From: Allobosea sp. CRIB-10
GTDB lineage: Bacteria > Pseudomonadota > Alphaproteobacteria > Rhizobiales > Beijerinckiaceae
Length of the DNA: 64,000 nucleotides
Assembly (NCBI RefSeq): GCF_900112185.1
Contig: NZ_FOKP01000005.1
Coordinates: 1 to 64,000 of the forward strand
Reading direction: 5' to 3'
Shown here: positions 1 through 9,223 of the stretch, one piece after another
Layout: every line of letters begins with the position of its first letter
How positions within the stretch are numbered: the first letter of the stretch is position 1
The notes under the pieces: generated by a model
Database searches by the model: none
The model's input: only the letters and a program-made list of their open reading frames with translations
What the model was told of the DNA's origin: nothing
Position numbers and translations under genes: made by a program

Positions 1-5
1 CAGCG

Positions 6-893
6 ATGCCGAGCCGGTTTGATCAGCTCTATCGCTGGGGCAAGCGCGATATCGTCAACGACGACGCGCTGAACCTGCGGTTCCGCGACCTCGACGACCG
101 GATCACGCCGATCGAGGCGCTGAAGATCTCGTATGAAGCGGCGCTGCTCACCCTGCAGGATCGCGTGCTGGAGCGGTCCGAGGCGGTGATCGAGGGGCTG
201 CGCGACCGCCTCATCGAGATCACCGAGCTCGCCTGGCTCGTCGGCTCGTCCTCGACCAGCCTCACGCTCGTCGAGGAGGCCGAGCAGGCGCTGATCATCG
301 CGCCCGATCGCCGCGCGCTCTTCACGCCTGGCCCGTTCGCCATCGTCGCGACCGCCTCGGATCCCGACGCCTATGCGGTGGTGCAGCATCTCGATTTCGA
401 CCGCGCGACCGGCCAGTGGAATTTCAGGACCAAGGTGGTCTCGGCTGCGCTGACGGGCACACATGCCGACTGGTCGATCGGCGCGCTCGCCGGCTCGACA
501 CTGGCGCAGATGGCGATGCTGGGGGAGGGCCAGGCCCTCCGCGACCAGTCCGTGGCTGCCGCCGTTTCCACAGCGGCGGACCGGATGGCCGTTGCCACCC
601 ATCGGGCGGCCGTCGCCGAGGATAAGGCGGTCACAACCGCCGATCGCGAGGCTGCTGCGGCCTCGGCCCTCGCTGCGGCTGAGTCCGCCGCTGCCGCTCA
701 GACCTTTGATCCCGCGACCTATTACAGCAAGGTCCAGATCGACACGCAGTTCGCCGCGGTCAACACCGCGATGACCGATCTCGTCGGCGACGCCACTCCT
801 GCCGGCAACACGCTTGGCGAACTCGAAGCGCGGCTTGCCGTGCTCGAAAATGCCACCTCCGGCTCTCCGGGCATGCCCATTCTGATCATCTAG
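6..893 (+). CDS. Phage tail-region structural protein (fibre/tip-like)
   Basis: A 295-residue protein opening the all-plus-strand phage block. I see no catalytic motif. Residues about 175-235 are strongly Ala-rich and helical (a probable coiled coil), followed by a YYSK-type segment often seen near fibre trimerisation regions. It lies upstream of three further tail-tip genes and the sheath, so a distal tail role is inferred from position. The ATG is 6 bases from the window edge, so its ribosome binding site and any longer start cannot be judged. Could equally be a baseplate accessory protein. Confidence 0.5.
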   Translation: MPSRFDQLYRWGKRDIVNDDALNLRFRDLDDRITPIEALKISYEAALLTLQDRVLERSEAVIEGLRDRLIEITELAWLVGSSSTSLTLVEEAEQALIIAPDRRALFTPGPFAIVATASDPDAYAVVQHLDFDRATGQWNFRTKVVSAALTGTHADWSIGALAGSTLAQMAMLGEGQALRDQSVAAAVSTAADRMAVATHRAAVAEDKAVTTADREAAAASALAAAESAAAAQTFDPATYYSKVQIDTQFAAVNTAMTDLVGDATPAGNTLGELEARLAVLENATSGSPGMPILII

Positions 894-903
894 GAACCTC
901 GCA

Positions 904-1614
904 ATGGACAAGCCCATCTATGTCGGCAGCTACCGCAATCAGCTTTCCGCGATCGTCGCCGGCGATGGCTTCGCCGCTGTCCCCGTCTGGGTTCCTCAGC
1001 CCGCGATCGGCTCTGCCACTCTGCGCGGCTCGCGGGTTCACGCCATCGTCGCATCCTCCAATCTCACCTTGCTGACCAAGCTTCTGGTCATCATGAAAGC
1101 GCTGGCGGTGACGAAGTCGGGGGCCGGCGAGGGCGGGAACCTGGCGTTCGGAACGGCGACGACGATCACCCGCAGCGACACAAGCCAGAAGGACTTCGTC
1201 AAGGAAGGCTGGCGCGTCGGCGACCGCGTCGCTGTCTTCGATCGAGGCAACCGCACGGGCGGCCTGACGACGGCCGCGAACCGCAAGGTCGCTCAGATCA
1301 CAGGCGTCGCGGCCGGGACGCTGACCTTTGCGGCGGCGACCTGGACAGCCGAGGCGATCCCCTCGACGGCGGCGATCCATCGTGTCTCACCGATGGGTAT
1401 GCCTGTCTCCGTCAGCGCGGGCGCCGGGAATTCGGCCGCCGTCCAGCCGGCCAACATCCTGTCCACACTCAACATGCCCTGGCTGCCAAACCGACCCGAC
1501 ACGGCCGATGTGGTGGGGCCTGATGAGGCCATCATCGCCATGCTCTCCTCCACCAACACGGTGCTCGGCGCCGGCGACGTGATCGAGATCACTGCCACAG
1601 GCGGAGACTACTGA
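904..1614 (+). CDS. Hypothetical phage structural protein
   Basis: A 236-residue protein without a recognised domain. The sequence is rich in Ala/Thr/Gly with beta-type patterns (e.g. AAGTLTFAAATW), as in small virion decoration or fibre proteins. It starts 10 bases after the previous stop and its TGA overlaps the next ATG by one base, so it is translationally coupled inside the tail-tip operon. Function is inferred only from this context. Confidence 0.45.
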   Translation: MDKPIYVGSYRNQLSAIVAGDGFAAVPVWVPQPAIGSATLRGSRVHAIVASSNLTLLTKLLVIMKALAVTKSGAGEGGNLAFGTATTITRSDTSQKDFVKEGWRVGDRVAVFDRGNRTGGLTTAANRKVAQITGVAAGTLTFAAATWTAEAIPSTAAIHRVSPMGMPVSVSAGAGNSAAVQPANILSTLNMPWLPNRPDTADVVGPDEAIIAMLSSTNTVLGAGDVIEITATGGDY

Positions 1615-2912
1615 TGAGCCGTCTCGGCCTAATTCCCGAGTTCCTGGCCGACATGCCGTTCCCTGGGCTGAACAGGATCGGGTTCGTTCCTGAAGTCGTC
1701 TTTCCCCAGCCCTTCACCGGCAACATGCTCGACGCCAGCTTCACCAGCTGGAACGGCGTCTACGACGCTCCCGTCCCCGTCAATCACGGGACTGTCGACT
1801 GGGATTTTTCAGGTGGATACACGGACGGCGAGGTTTGGGGGTTCGACTCCAACAGCAAGCAGATCATCCGTGCGCAGGTGCTGGACAACGGAAATTTCAG
1901 CGCGATCGCGTCGTACACCTTCACGCTTCCATCGCCCTATACCTTCTATAGCTCGAAAATCCGTGTCTGCCGGATAACCGCCACGCGCGCTCTCGTCCTG
2001 GCCTGGGTCAGCAACGGGGCCAGCGACGGGCTGGGCTGCTTCTGGGCCGATTTCACCGGAACCGGCTTCAATGCGTTCGTGGCTGGCCCCTTCGTCAGCC
2101 ACGGGTCGGCCGCCAACAACGCCAACCCCTTCCACTCCTGGGGGCGGGTGGTCCGGATGCAGAACAATCTGGCTGTGATGCACGGGCCTCGCTCAAGCGG
2201 ATCAAGTCAGCTTCTGGTCTCTTTCGATCTGCGCAGCGGTACGCTCCAGACCGCAGTCATGCTGGTGCCCACCCTGAGTTCCGACGCCCCGCAGCAGATC
2301 GTGCGGCAGACGGACACGGAACTCTCGATCTTCGGCGGGAATAGCGGCAGCTACTACATGTATCAGCCCGCTCGGATCACGGTCCCGGGCGGCACGACGT
2401 CCCCCTCCTTTCTGGAGGCGGTCACCACGCATCCGGACGGGACCGGCACCTGGAACAACAGTTCGATCATCTTCCCGATCTGCGCTCTGACGCCTCGGCT
2501 GCTGGTGGTGCCCAACAGTCTCAGCCATAGCCTCGAACTCTGGGACATGTCGGGAACGCCGACGCGGATCAGCCAGACGGGTTACGCCGGAACGACCAAT
2601 GCGTCGTACCAGTACGGCTTGCCCATCGCCATGGCGAGGATCAACGACAACGAAGTCCTGATCATCTTCTATCGGCTCGCGACCGGCGTCTTCACCACCG
2701 GGCGCGTCGTGAAGCAGATCGACAACTCGCTGGTCCTCACGATCTATTACGACACAGGCCAGACGATCACCCCTGGCCTCGTCGGCAGCAGCCCCTATAG
2801 CGCCTGGAGCGTTGGACTCGTCCTGCCGAACAACAAGATCGTCCTCGGCTACATCCCGACCAACACAGGCACTCCGGTGAGGTACACGGTGATGGCGAGG
2901 TCACTGTCATGA
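1614..2912 (+). CDS. Hypothetical phage tail-tip/fibre protein
   Basis: A 432-residue protein made almost wholly of predicted beta strands, rich in Ser/Thr/Gly/Trp and aromatic residues and low in charge. This is the usual look of a receptor-binding or beta-propeller-like fibre. No named domain was recognised. It overlaps the upstream gene by one base (TGATG) and the downstream DUF4376 gene by four (ATGA). Base composition is slightly lower in GC than the sheath module, which is common for host-range genes that exchange between phages. Receptor binding is inference. Confidence 0.45.
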   Translation: MSRLGLIPEFLADMPFPGLNRIGFVPEVVFPQPFTGNMLDASFTSWNGVYDAPVPVNHGTVDWDFSGGYTDGEVWGFDSNSKQIIRAQVLDNGNFSAIASYTFTLPSPYTFYSSKIRVCRITATRALVLAWVSNGASDGLGCFWADFTGTGFNAFVAGPFVSHGSAANNANPFHSWGRVVRMQNNLAVMHGPRSSGSSQLLVSFDLRSGTLQTAVMLVPTLSSDAPQQIVRQTDTELSIFGGNSGSYYMYQPARITVPGGTTSPSFLEAVTTHPDGTGTWNNSSIIFPICALTPRLLVVPNSLSHSLELWDMSGTPTRISQTGYAGTTNASYQYGLPIAMARINDNEVLIIFYRLATGVFTTGRVVKQIDNSLVLTIYYDTGQTITPGLVGSSPYSAWSVGLVLPNNKIVLGYIPTNTGTPVRYTVMARSLS

Positions 2913-3520
2913 CGATCGCAAAGGTCGATCTCGCCGAGGAAAGGGTTATTGCTCTCTTCGACGACATTCCCGAGCCTTTCCGCCACGTCCCGGCGGAAAA
3001 CCTGCTCGACATGGGATGGGCCGGAATGTCGGGCATCGGCTATTTCCCGGCCTATCAGGCCCCCGATCCCGCATTCGATCCGGCCGCCGAGGTGCTCGCT
3101 CCGGCCGATCCGATCGTCGATCTCGCAGGGAAGCAGGTGGCGCTGATCAGGGCGCCGCGCGCCATGACGATCGAGGAAGCGGCAGCCTATCGAAGCGGCC
3201 TCAGGGCGCACGCGGCGGATGTGCGCTGGCGCAAGGAAACCGGGGGCATCACCGTCGCCGGCGTCACTGTGCTCACCGATCGCGATAGCCAGGCGATGAT
3301 CAACGGCGCCGGCGCGCTCTGCGACAAGGTTCCCGCGACCATCGTGCGCTTCAAGGCCGCTACGGGGTTTGTCGATCTCGATGCTGCGACGATGACGGCC
3401 ATCGCCATCGCCGTCGGCCAGCATGTCCAGTCGGTCTTCGCCACCGAAGCCGAGGTCGTTGCGGCGATCGACGCTGGCACGATCACGACGAGAGCGCAGG
3501 TCGAAGTAGCCTTCAGCTAG
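2909..3520 (+). CDS. DUF4376-containing phage protein (tail fibre accessory)
   Basis: A 203-residue protein. The C-terminal half (about residues 95-203) matches the DUF4376 pattern: a basic VRWRKETGG segment, a TVLTDRDSQ segment, then KAATGFVDLDAATM and a helical end. DUF4376 proteins usually sit directly after tail fibre genes and may help fibre assembly. Overlaps the upstream gene by four bases and is followed by a strong hairpin, so it closes the tail-tip transcription unit. Confidence 0.65.
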   Translation: MTIAKVDLAEERVIALFDDIPEPFRHVPAENLLDMGWAGMSGIGYFPAYQAPDPAFDPAAEVLAPADPIVDLAGKQVALIRAPRAMTIEEAAAYRSGLRAHAADVRWRKETGGITVAGVTVLTDRDSQAMINGAGALCDKVPATIVRFKAATGFVDLDAATMTAIAIAVGQHVQSVFATEAEVVAAIDAGTITTRAQVEVAFS

Positions 3521-3524
3521 GCGA

Positions 3525-3544
3525 AGGGTGACACGCGTCACCCT
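3525..3544 (+). terminator. Hairpin terminator after the tail-tip operon
   Basis: Perfect 8-bp stem AGGGTGAC / GTCACCCT with a 4-base loop (ACGC), four bases after the DUF4376 stop and followed by CTTT. The T tract is short, so termination may be weak. It separates the tail-tip genes from the sheath operon. Confidence 0.6.
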
Positions 3545-3628
3545 CTTTAGCCCTCTCCCGCGCCCGTAGGGTCCCGGCTCGCATGACGCCTGTCAAGCGT
3601 CTCTCCCGAGCGACCGGAGCCCCGCACA

Positions 3629-4843
3629 ATGGCCGTAACCGAGTATTTTCACGGCGTCCGCGTCTTCGAAGTCGGCTCGACCCCGCGGCCGATCTCGGTC
3701 AACGAATACAATACGGTCGGCGCGATGGTCGTGGCGCCGGCGGCCGATCCCGAGATATTCCCGGAAGACGTCGTGGTCGAGGGCTTCACGAACGACACGG
3801 CGTTCCGGCAGGCGCTCGGCACCGGCGGCAATGTCGATGCGGTCTTCGATGCGATCGACGATCAGGGCGTCATCGCCGAGATCCAGGTGGTCCGGGTGGC
3901 CGAGGGCACCGGCGCCACCGACCAGGCCAAGCTCGAAGCCACGATCGCCAACATCGTCGGCAGCGGCGCCGACAATTCCGGCGTGCACGCCTTCAAGCTC
4001 GCTTCAAAACCGCCGAAACTGCTGATCGCGCCCGGCTATGACAGCCAGCGCATCAGCAACGCCAAGAACCCGGTCGCGGCCGAGCTCGACGGCATCGCCA
4101 AGCGCTCGCGGGCGATCAAGATCCTCAACACGCCGATGACCAGCCGGGCCGCGGCCGAGACCTATCGCGACGACTTTCCGGACGACAAGCGCGCCTACCT
4201 GTTCCACCCGGCCGTCCGGGTGATGCGCGGCACCAGCATCGTCAACGAGCCCGCCTCGGGCCGCATCGCCGGGCTCTTCATCGCGCGTGACCGTCAGGTC
4301 GGCGGCCCGTGGGAGAGCCCCTCGAACCAGGCGATCGGCGGCGCTCTCGCGCCCAGCCGACCGATCAGCTATTTCACCGGCGAACCGGACAGCGAGGCTA
4401 ACGCCCTCAATGAAAACCGGATCGCGACCGTGCGCAACGGGACGTTGCTTTGGGGCAACGAGACCTGCGCGATGGACCCGCTCGACCGGTTCGTCAACGT
4501 CGTCCGCACCAACGACATGATCGACGATGCGGTCGTCAATGCCTTCTATTGGGCGATGGACCGGACGCTGTCGGTCCCGCATGCCACCTCGATCATCCAG
4601 TCGCTCGACATGTTCGGCGACGAGCTCGTCGCCGCCGGCGCGGTGCTCGGCTTCCGCGTCTGGTTCGACCGGACCCTCAACAGCAACGGCCAGCTGGCCT
4701 CCGGCATCCTGCGGATCGAATACGACCGCGAGCCGGCCGCGCCGCTGCAGGACCTGCAGTTCGGGGCCCGCCGCAACCTCGAATATTACGCGGAGCTGGC
4801 CAACGGCATCCTGCAATCGCTCGACCGGCGCGAAGCCGCCTGA
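3629..4843 (+). CDS. Contractile tail sheath protein (P2 FI-like)
   Basis: A 404-residue protein matching the P2 gpFI sheath family: an N-terminal FHGVRVFEV strand, VNEYNTVGAMVVAPA, a central AELDGIAKRSRAI segment and the ARDRQVGGPWESPSNQ loop, then a C-terminal domain with NDMIDDAVVNAFYWAMD. The sheath polymerises around the tail tube and contracts to drive it through the host envelope. The usual family length is about 390-400, so it is complete. It is the first gene after the 3525 hairpin, with the tube gene 15 bases downstream. Marks the phage as a myovirus or a phage-tail-like particle. Confidence 0.92.
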   Translation: MAVTEYFHGVRVFEVGSTPRPISVNEYNTVGAMVVAPAADPEIFPEDVVVEGFTNDTAFRQALGTGGNVDAVFDAIDDQGVIAEIQVVRVAEGTGATDQAKLEATIANIVGSGADNSGVHAFKLASKPPKLLIAPGYDSQRISNAKNPVAAELDGIAKRSRAIKILNTPMTSRAAAETYRDDFPDDKRAYLFHPAVRVMRGTSIVNEPASGRIAGLFIARDRQVGGPWESPSNQAIGGALAPSRPISYFTGEPDSEANALNENRIATVRNGTLLWGNETCAMDPLDRFVNVVRTNDMIDDAVVNAFYWAMDRTLSVPHATSIIQSLDMFGDELVAAGAVLGFRVWFDRTLNSNGQLASGILRIEYDREPAAPLQDLQFGARRNLEYYAELANGILQSLDRREAA

Positions 4844-4858
4844 CCCGGAGAGACCATC

Positions 4859-5395
4859 ATGGCCAGCCTGCCGCTGCTCCTCGTCCAGGGGCGCAATTGT
4901 CATATCCAGTATGCCGGCGACACCTCGCTCAACTGCCAGCTGGCGCTCGGCAAGGTCAAGCTGCCGGTCGCGAAGGAAACCTATGAGGATTTCCAGCCGG
5001 GCGCGACCAATGGTTCGATGGAGATCGCGACCGGCGCCGAGGCCTGCGTGCTCGGCTTCGACCTCAAGGGTCTCTCGCCCGAGGTGCTGGCCCTGACGCA
5101 GATCCCGCGCGGCGACCGCGTCAAGATCACCGTCTTCGCGGCGCTCGTGAACGAGTATGCCGAGACGGGCGGCAACCGCGAGATCCCGGTCACGGCCACG
5201 GCCTATGGCCGGATCAACGCCGAGATGGGCGAGCTGGAGCCGAACATGGGCACCGACTATGAGCTCAAGTCGATCTCGAAATACTCGCTGATCATCGGCA
5301 ACCGCGAGATCTGCCGCTGGAACGTCCAGCTCGGCGGCTGGCAGGCCATCGGCGGCCAGACCACGCGCATCAACCAGATGATCGGGGTCGTCTGA
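4859..5395 (+). CDS. Major tail tube protein (P2 FII-like)
   Basis: A 178-residue protein of the P2 gpFII tube family, normal length 165-175. It forms the hexameric rings of the inner tube on which the sheath assembles. Typical features are the early strand-rich part with SLNCQLALGKVKLP, a central PRGDRVKITVFAAL segment and an ELKSISKYSLIIG strand near the end. A GGAGA ribosome site precedes the ATG. The stop overlaps the next ATG by one base. Confidence 0.88.
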   Translation: MASLPLLLVQGRNCHIQYAGDTSLNCQLALGKVKLPVAKETYEDFQPGATNGSMEIATGAEACVLGFDLKGLSPEVLALTQIPRGDRVKITVFAALVNEYAETGGNREIPVTATAYGRINAEMGELEPNMGTDYELKSISKYSLIIGNREICRWNVQLGGWQAIGGQTTRINQMIGVV

Positions 5396-5832
5396 TGAGC
5401 GCGCCGGGCGAAGCGATCCTCTCCGGATTCGAGCGCGACCCGGAGCTCGACCCGATCGTCGCACCGCCGCTGGCAGCCGCCCCCGCGGCTCCGGCTCGCC
5501 AGGGCCCGCGGGTCGAGCCGGCCGAGCCCCGGCTCTGGGAGGTCAGCCAGGACCTGCTCTTTCCCCTGCTGGTCGATGGCGAGCGGATCGAGCGGCTGAC
5601 GATCCGGCGTCTCACCGGCCAGCAGGTCGCCGAGCTCGTCCTTGAAGACGACGACGGCGTCTCGCTCAACGCCCGGGCCCGCGCCCGCATGGCCGGCGTG
5701 CATCCCGCCGTGATCGCCGCGCTGGCGGCCGACGACGCCCTCATCTTCGCGGAACTCTGCCGCCCTTTATTGCCGGCCGCGCTCGCGCGCCTCGAAGAGG
5801 CGGTCATGGCGGACGCGGCGGGCGCGATCTGA
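5395..5832 (+). CDS. Tail assembly chaperone, short form (gpE-like)
   Basis: A 145-residue protein between tube and tape measure, the fixed place of the tail assembly chaperone in P2-like tails. Residues about 55-130 (LVDGERIERLTIRRLTGQQV to LEEAVMADA) carry the gpE-like domain. The N-terminal 45 residues are Ala/Pro-rich linker. The short form ends at the TGA at 5830-5832. A slippery heptamer at 5763-5769 lies in the correct register to give a -1 extended form (separate entry). The chaperone coats the tape measure before tube polymerisation. Confidence 0.8.
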   Translation: MSAPGEAILSGFERDPELDPIVAPPLAAAPAAPARQGPRVEPAEPRLWEVSQDLLFPLLVDGERIERLTIRRLTGQQVAELVLEDDDGVSLNARARARMAGVHPAVIAALAADDALIFAELCRPLLPAALARLEEAVMADAAGAI

Positions 5833-5984
5833 GGCGCGGCCTGGCGCGGCTGCCGCGGCTCGCGGCGGAGGTCGCCCAGGCGCTGCACACGCCGCTGCCG
5901 ACGATCCTGGCGATGCCGGTCGACGAGATTCTCTACTGGCACGAAGAGGCCTGCCTGATCGCGGCCGAGCGGCTCGGAAGGTGA
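5763..5984 (+). other. Programmed -1 frameshift site and extension (gpE')
   Basis: Seen directly: the 0-frame reads CGC CCT TTA TTG, giving C CCT TTA, an X XXY YYZ heptamer, at 5763-5769. Sliding back one base opens a frame with no stop until the TGA at 5982-5984, five bases before the tape measure ATG. The new tail ends with AMPVDEILYWHEEACLIAA, the MPVDE..WHE pattern of the P2 E' extension. In P2 and many other phages this frameshift makes a minor longer chaperone at a fixed ratio. The extension has no start codon or ribosome site of its own. Confidence 0.85.
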
Positions 5985-5988
5985 CCCC

Positions 5989-8580
5989 ATGGCCGGCGAC
6001 ATGCGCGTCAAGCTGTTCCTGGACCTCGTCAACCGGCTCTCGCCCGGGGCGAAGGTCGCTGCAAAAGACCTGAAAGCGATCAAGCAGGCGGCGGCCGACA
6101 TCCGCAAGGAACGGGCCGGGGACGGGCTGGCGAAGGGGCTCGACCGCAGCGGCCGGGCGGCGCGCTCGGCCGAACGCGATCTCAAGGGCGTCAAGCGGGC
6201 TGCTGCCGAGCTCCGCAACGAGCGCGCCGGCGACCAGCTGGCGGCGGGGCTGGACCGGGCCTCCGCCTCGGCCCGGCGCGCCCGCTCCGAGATCGCCGGC
6301 GTCAAGCGCGCCCAGGAGGATCTGGCGCGGACCGCGGCGGGCGCCAATCTGCCAGCGCCGCGCGGCGGCCGTGGTCGCCCGGCAGGGTCGCCGGCCGGCC
6401 TCGATGCCGCCGCCGGAGCCGCCGCAGCCGGAGGCCGCGGCGGTTTGATGCCGCTCGTCGGCGCCTATGGCGGCTATCGCGCCGCCAGCGCCGGCGTGCG
6501 CGGGACGGTGGGCACCGCGATCAGCCGAGAAAAGGCGATGGCCGAGGTCAAGAAGAAAGTCGAGTTGCCACAGGGCCAAAACTGGGACGGCCTGGAGAAG
6601 CAAATTTCACAGATGGCGATCACCTATGGTCGCAAATTCGAGGACATCGCAGCGATCGTTGCCGAGGCCGGCGCGAGCAATATCGATTTCAGTGCTCTGC
6701 CGCGCTTCACCAAACTGGCCACCAAAGCCGCGATCGGCTGGGATATGGATATGCGCGAGGCGGCGCAGAAGCTCTTCGAAATCAAAGCCGCCCGAGGGTC
6801 GACCATCGATCAGCTCGAAGAAATCGCCGACCTCGTCAACGATCAGGAAGACAACTCGGCTGCCAAGGCCAGGGACGTCGTCGAGATGTTCCAGCGCGCC
6901 GGCGAAGCGGGCGACACGGCCGGCGTCGACATGAAGGCGAGTATCGCCTTTCTGACTGCGCTCCGGTCCGGCGGCATGCAGCCGGAAGTCGCCTCGCGCA
7001 TGTTTGCTGCATTCGCGGGCGGACTTCGCACGATCACCAGTGGTTCCGAGAAGGCACAGGAAGCGATCAAGCAACTCGGTCTCGATCCCGCCGCCGTCGA
7101 GAAGGGCATGCAGACCAATAGCGTCGGCACGATCGTGGACTTGTTCCAGCGCCTCGAAAAGAGCGGTGATCAGGCAAAGATCGCCCTTCAGCTCTTCGGC
7201 AAGGAATGGTGGGACGATGTCCTGCGAGCCAAGAAAGTGCTGCCCGAGTTCATGCGCCTCCTGGACCGTACGAAAGACCCGCAAACCTATGCTGGCTCGC
7301 TCGACAAGGGTCTCAACGTCGAGCTCGCCACGACATCGACGCATCTCTCGCGGCTCTCCGCCCTTGCCTCGGATGTCGGCGATCGCCTCGGCCGCTGGGC
7401 GCTGCCGGCCATCAACGAAGGCGTAGAGCGGGTCATCGCCGGCCTGGACGCGATCGACAAGCGTGCCGAGCAGAAGAAAGAGGTCGAGAGCCTGGCGCAG
7501 TCCCAGGCCAAGGGCGAGGCGCTGACGCCCGAGCAGCGCGAAAAGCTCGCCGGCGACCACCAGATGGCGCTGGCCGTGAAGCGCCGTTCAAACCAGATTT
7601 CGGCGCAGTCCGACTATGAGGAGACCACCGCCCGTACCGCCCAGGCCGAGCCTGCCGACGTGCTCGACGAGCGTCGCCAGCTCCTGCGGCGCCAGTTGCA
7701 GCGCCAGGTCGATACGCTCGAGTCGGAGCAGAAGCTGGCGCCGGGCGAGTTCGGTCTCGGCAAACAGAAAAAGCTCCAGGCGCTGCGCAACCAGCTCGCC
7801 GAGATCCCGGCGCAGGCGCAGGAGCGGCGCGTCGCGGCGCCCGATCCGCGCCGCCCGGCCGACCAGGCCGAGCGCGGCCAGGCCGATCGCGGCGAGGCCG
7901 AGGCCCAGCGCGAGCGCGTCCGGCAGATCACCAGTCGCGTCCAGGCGCTGGACGATCTGGCGGCGACCGCCAGCAACCCCGCCGACAAGCAAGGCTTCAA
8001 AGGCGATGCCGACGTGCAGCGCGCCCGGCTCTCGGTCGCCGCGCGCGAGCTCGCCACCCTCGAAAACCCTGCGGCGGGCGATGCGATGGCGGCTCGCCAG
8101 GCCGCGCCCAATGCGGCGGCGGCCGGCGCCTTCGGGTTCAACAAGCTCGGCGGGGCTCCCGATAGTGCCGCGCCCAAGGGGCCGGGGCCTGGCCTGCTCT
8201 CCTTCGGCCTCAACGGCGCCGGCGGCGACAGCGGCGCGGCCTGGGCCTCGGCCGTCAAGAGCGCGACCGATATCGACCTCGGTCCCGCCGGCATGACGAT
8301 GATGGAAAGGCTCAACGCCGGGCTGAAGTCGGGCGCGGCCGGGGCCGAGAGCACGGCCGCCGGCGTGAAGACCGGCATCGAGGCCGCACTGCAGGGCGGC
8401 GATCTCAGCGGCGCCGGCGCCTCGCTGATGTCGACCTTCGCGGCCGGGATCACCGCCGGCGGCGCGGCTGCCGTCGCCGCGGCGCAAGGGGTCGCCGGGC
8501 AGGTCAAGGCCGCGCTCGCCGCCGGCGGTGGCGGCGGCTCGCGCGGCCTCTCCGGCTCGCTGCATGACGGGGTGGATTGA
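5989..8580 (+). CDS. Tail tape measure protein
   Basis: An 863-residue protein, by far the longest tail gene, directly after the chaperone. The first 150 residues are helical repeats (two similar KDLKAIKQAAADIRKE / RDLKGVKRAAAELRNE units). A conserved domain at about 160-330 (TMP core: AMAEVKKKVELP, then MKASIAFLTALRSGGM) follows, then a long charged coiled coil (about 490-690) and a Gly/Ala-rich C-terminus. It sets tail length and sits in the tube lumen. Its stop overlaps the next ATG. Confidence 0.9.
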   Translation: MAGDMRVKLFLDLVNRLSPGAKVAAKDLKAIKQAAADIRKERAGDGLAKGLDRSGRAARSAERDLKGVKRAAAELRNERAGDQLAAGLDRASASARRARSEIAGVKRAQEDLARTAAGANLPAPRGGRGRPAGSPAGLDAAAGAAAAGGRGGLMPLVGAYGGYRAASAGVRGTVGTAISREKAMAEVKKKVELPQGQNWDGLEKQISQMAITYGRKFEDIAAIVAEAGASNIDFSALPRFTKLATKAAIGWDMDMREAAQKLFEIKAARGSTIDQLEEIADLVNDQEDNSAAKARDVVEMFQRAGEAGDTAGVDMKASIAFLTALRSGGMQPEVASRMFAAFAGGLRTITSGSEKAQEAIKQLGLDPAAVEKGMQTNSVGTIVDLFQRLEKSGDQAKIALQLFGKEWWDDVLRAKKVLPEFMRLLDRTKDPQTYAGSLDKGLNVELATTSTHLSRLSALASDVGDRLGRWALPAINEGVERVIAGLDAIDKRAEQKKEVESLAQSQAKGEALTPEQREKLAGDHQMALAVKRRSNQISAQSDYEETTARTAQAEPADVLDERRQLLRRQLQRQVDTLESEQKLAPGEFGLGKQKKLQALRNQLAEIPAQAQERRVAAPDPRRPADQAERGQADRGEAEAQRERVRQITSRVQALDDLAATASNPADKQGFKGDADVQRARLSVAARELATLENPAAGDAMAARQAAPNAAAAGAFGFNKLGGAPDSAAPKGPGPGLLSFGLNGAGGDSGAAWASAVKSATDIDLGPAGMTMMERLNAGLKSGAAGAESTAAGVKTGIEAALQGGDLSGAGASLMSTFAAGITAGGAAAVAAAQGVAGQVKAALAAGGGGGSRGLSGSLHDGVD

Positions 8581-9005
8581 TGGTTATCCCGATCCTGGCC
8601 ATCGGCCCGCATATCTTCGCGGCGCTGCCGCTCTCGATCCAGACGATCAAGGAGACGACCAAGGCCAACTGGCCCTCGGTCAACCGTTTCGGCGTCGGAC
8701 CCGCCCGCCAGTTCGTCGGCCGCGGCGAGGACAGTTTCGAGGTCGAGGGGCTCTACTTCCATGCAGAATTCGGCGGGCATGCGCAGTATCTGATGCTGAA
8801 GGCGACGCAATCGGCGGGGGAGCCGGTCGAGCTGATCGGCTGGAGCGCCGCCGGCGCGGCGGCGGAGGTCTTCGGGACCGTCGTCATCCTCACCGTCAGC
8901 GCGACCCACAAAAAGATCACCCGCGCGGGCATCGGCGCGATCACCGAATTCTCGATCGAGCTCGCGCCCTTTGGCGGAGACGGCAGCTTCGGCGGTCTGT
9001 TCTGA
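8580..9005 (+). CDS. Tail completion protein (P2 gpU-like)
   Basis: A 141-residue protein matching gpU: the LSIQTIKETTKANWPSVNRF segment (about residues 18-37) and the FEVEGLYFHAEFGGHAQY strand-turn are family marks. gpU caps the growing P2-type tail. The ATG at 8580 shares its A with the tape measure TGA, so this start is preferred over the TTG one codon earlier. The stop overlaps the gpX start by one base. Confidence 0.85.
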   Translation: MVIPILAIGPHIFAALPLSIQTIKETTKANWPSVNRFGVGPARQFVGRGEDSFEVEGLYFHAEFGGHAQYLMLKATQSAGEPVELIGWSAAGAAAEVFGTVVILTVSATHKKITRAGIGAITEFSIELAPFGGDGSFGGLF

Positions 9006-9223
9006 TGGCCCGCGTCAAGGTCACGCGCGAGGGCATGACGGTCGACCTGATCGTCTTCCGCCATTTCGGGAACCCCGACACGCGCCTGGTCGAGCTCACC
9101 TATGAGCTCAATCGCGGGCTCGCCGACCTCGGGACGATCGTGCCGGTCGGGACGGAAATCGACCTGCCGGAGGCGCCGCCCTCGTCGCCGCCGCGCCGCG
9201 AGACCGTGAGGCTCTGGGACTGA
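9005..9223 (+). CDS. Tail protein X, LysM-like (P2 gpX-like)
   Basis: A 72-residue protein with the short gpX/LysM-like fold: TREGMTVDLIVFRHFG, then LVELTYELNRGLADLG and VPVGTEIDLPEAP. It belongs to the baseplate hub region of P2-like tails and is thought to bind peptidoglycan or the hub. Flanked with one-base overlaps by gpU and gpD homologues, the canonical U-X-D order. Confidence 0.85.
   Translation: MARVKVTREGMTVDLIVFRHFGNPDTRLVELTYELNRGLADLGTIVPVGTEIDLPEAPPSSPPRRETVRLWD

Noticed and set aside
4004..5464. 486-codon minus-strand frame across sheath and tube genes
   Set aside because: Antisense shadow with Arg/Asp/Ala-rich composition and no domain; the sheath and tube proteins are unmistakable.
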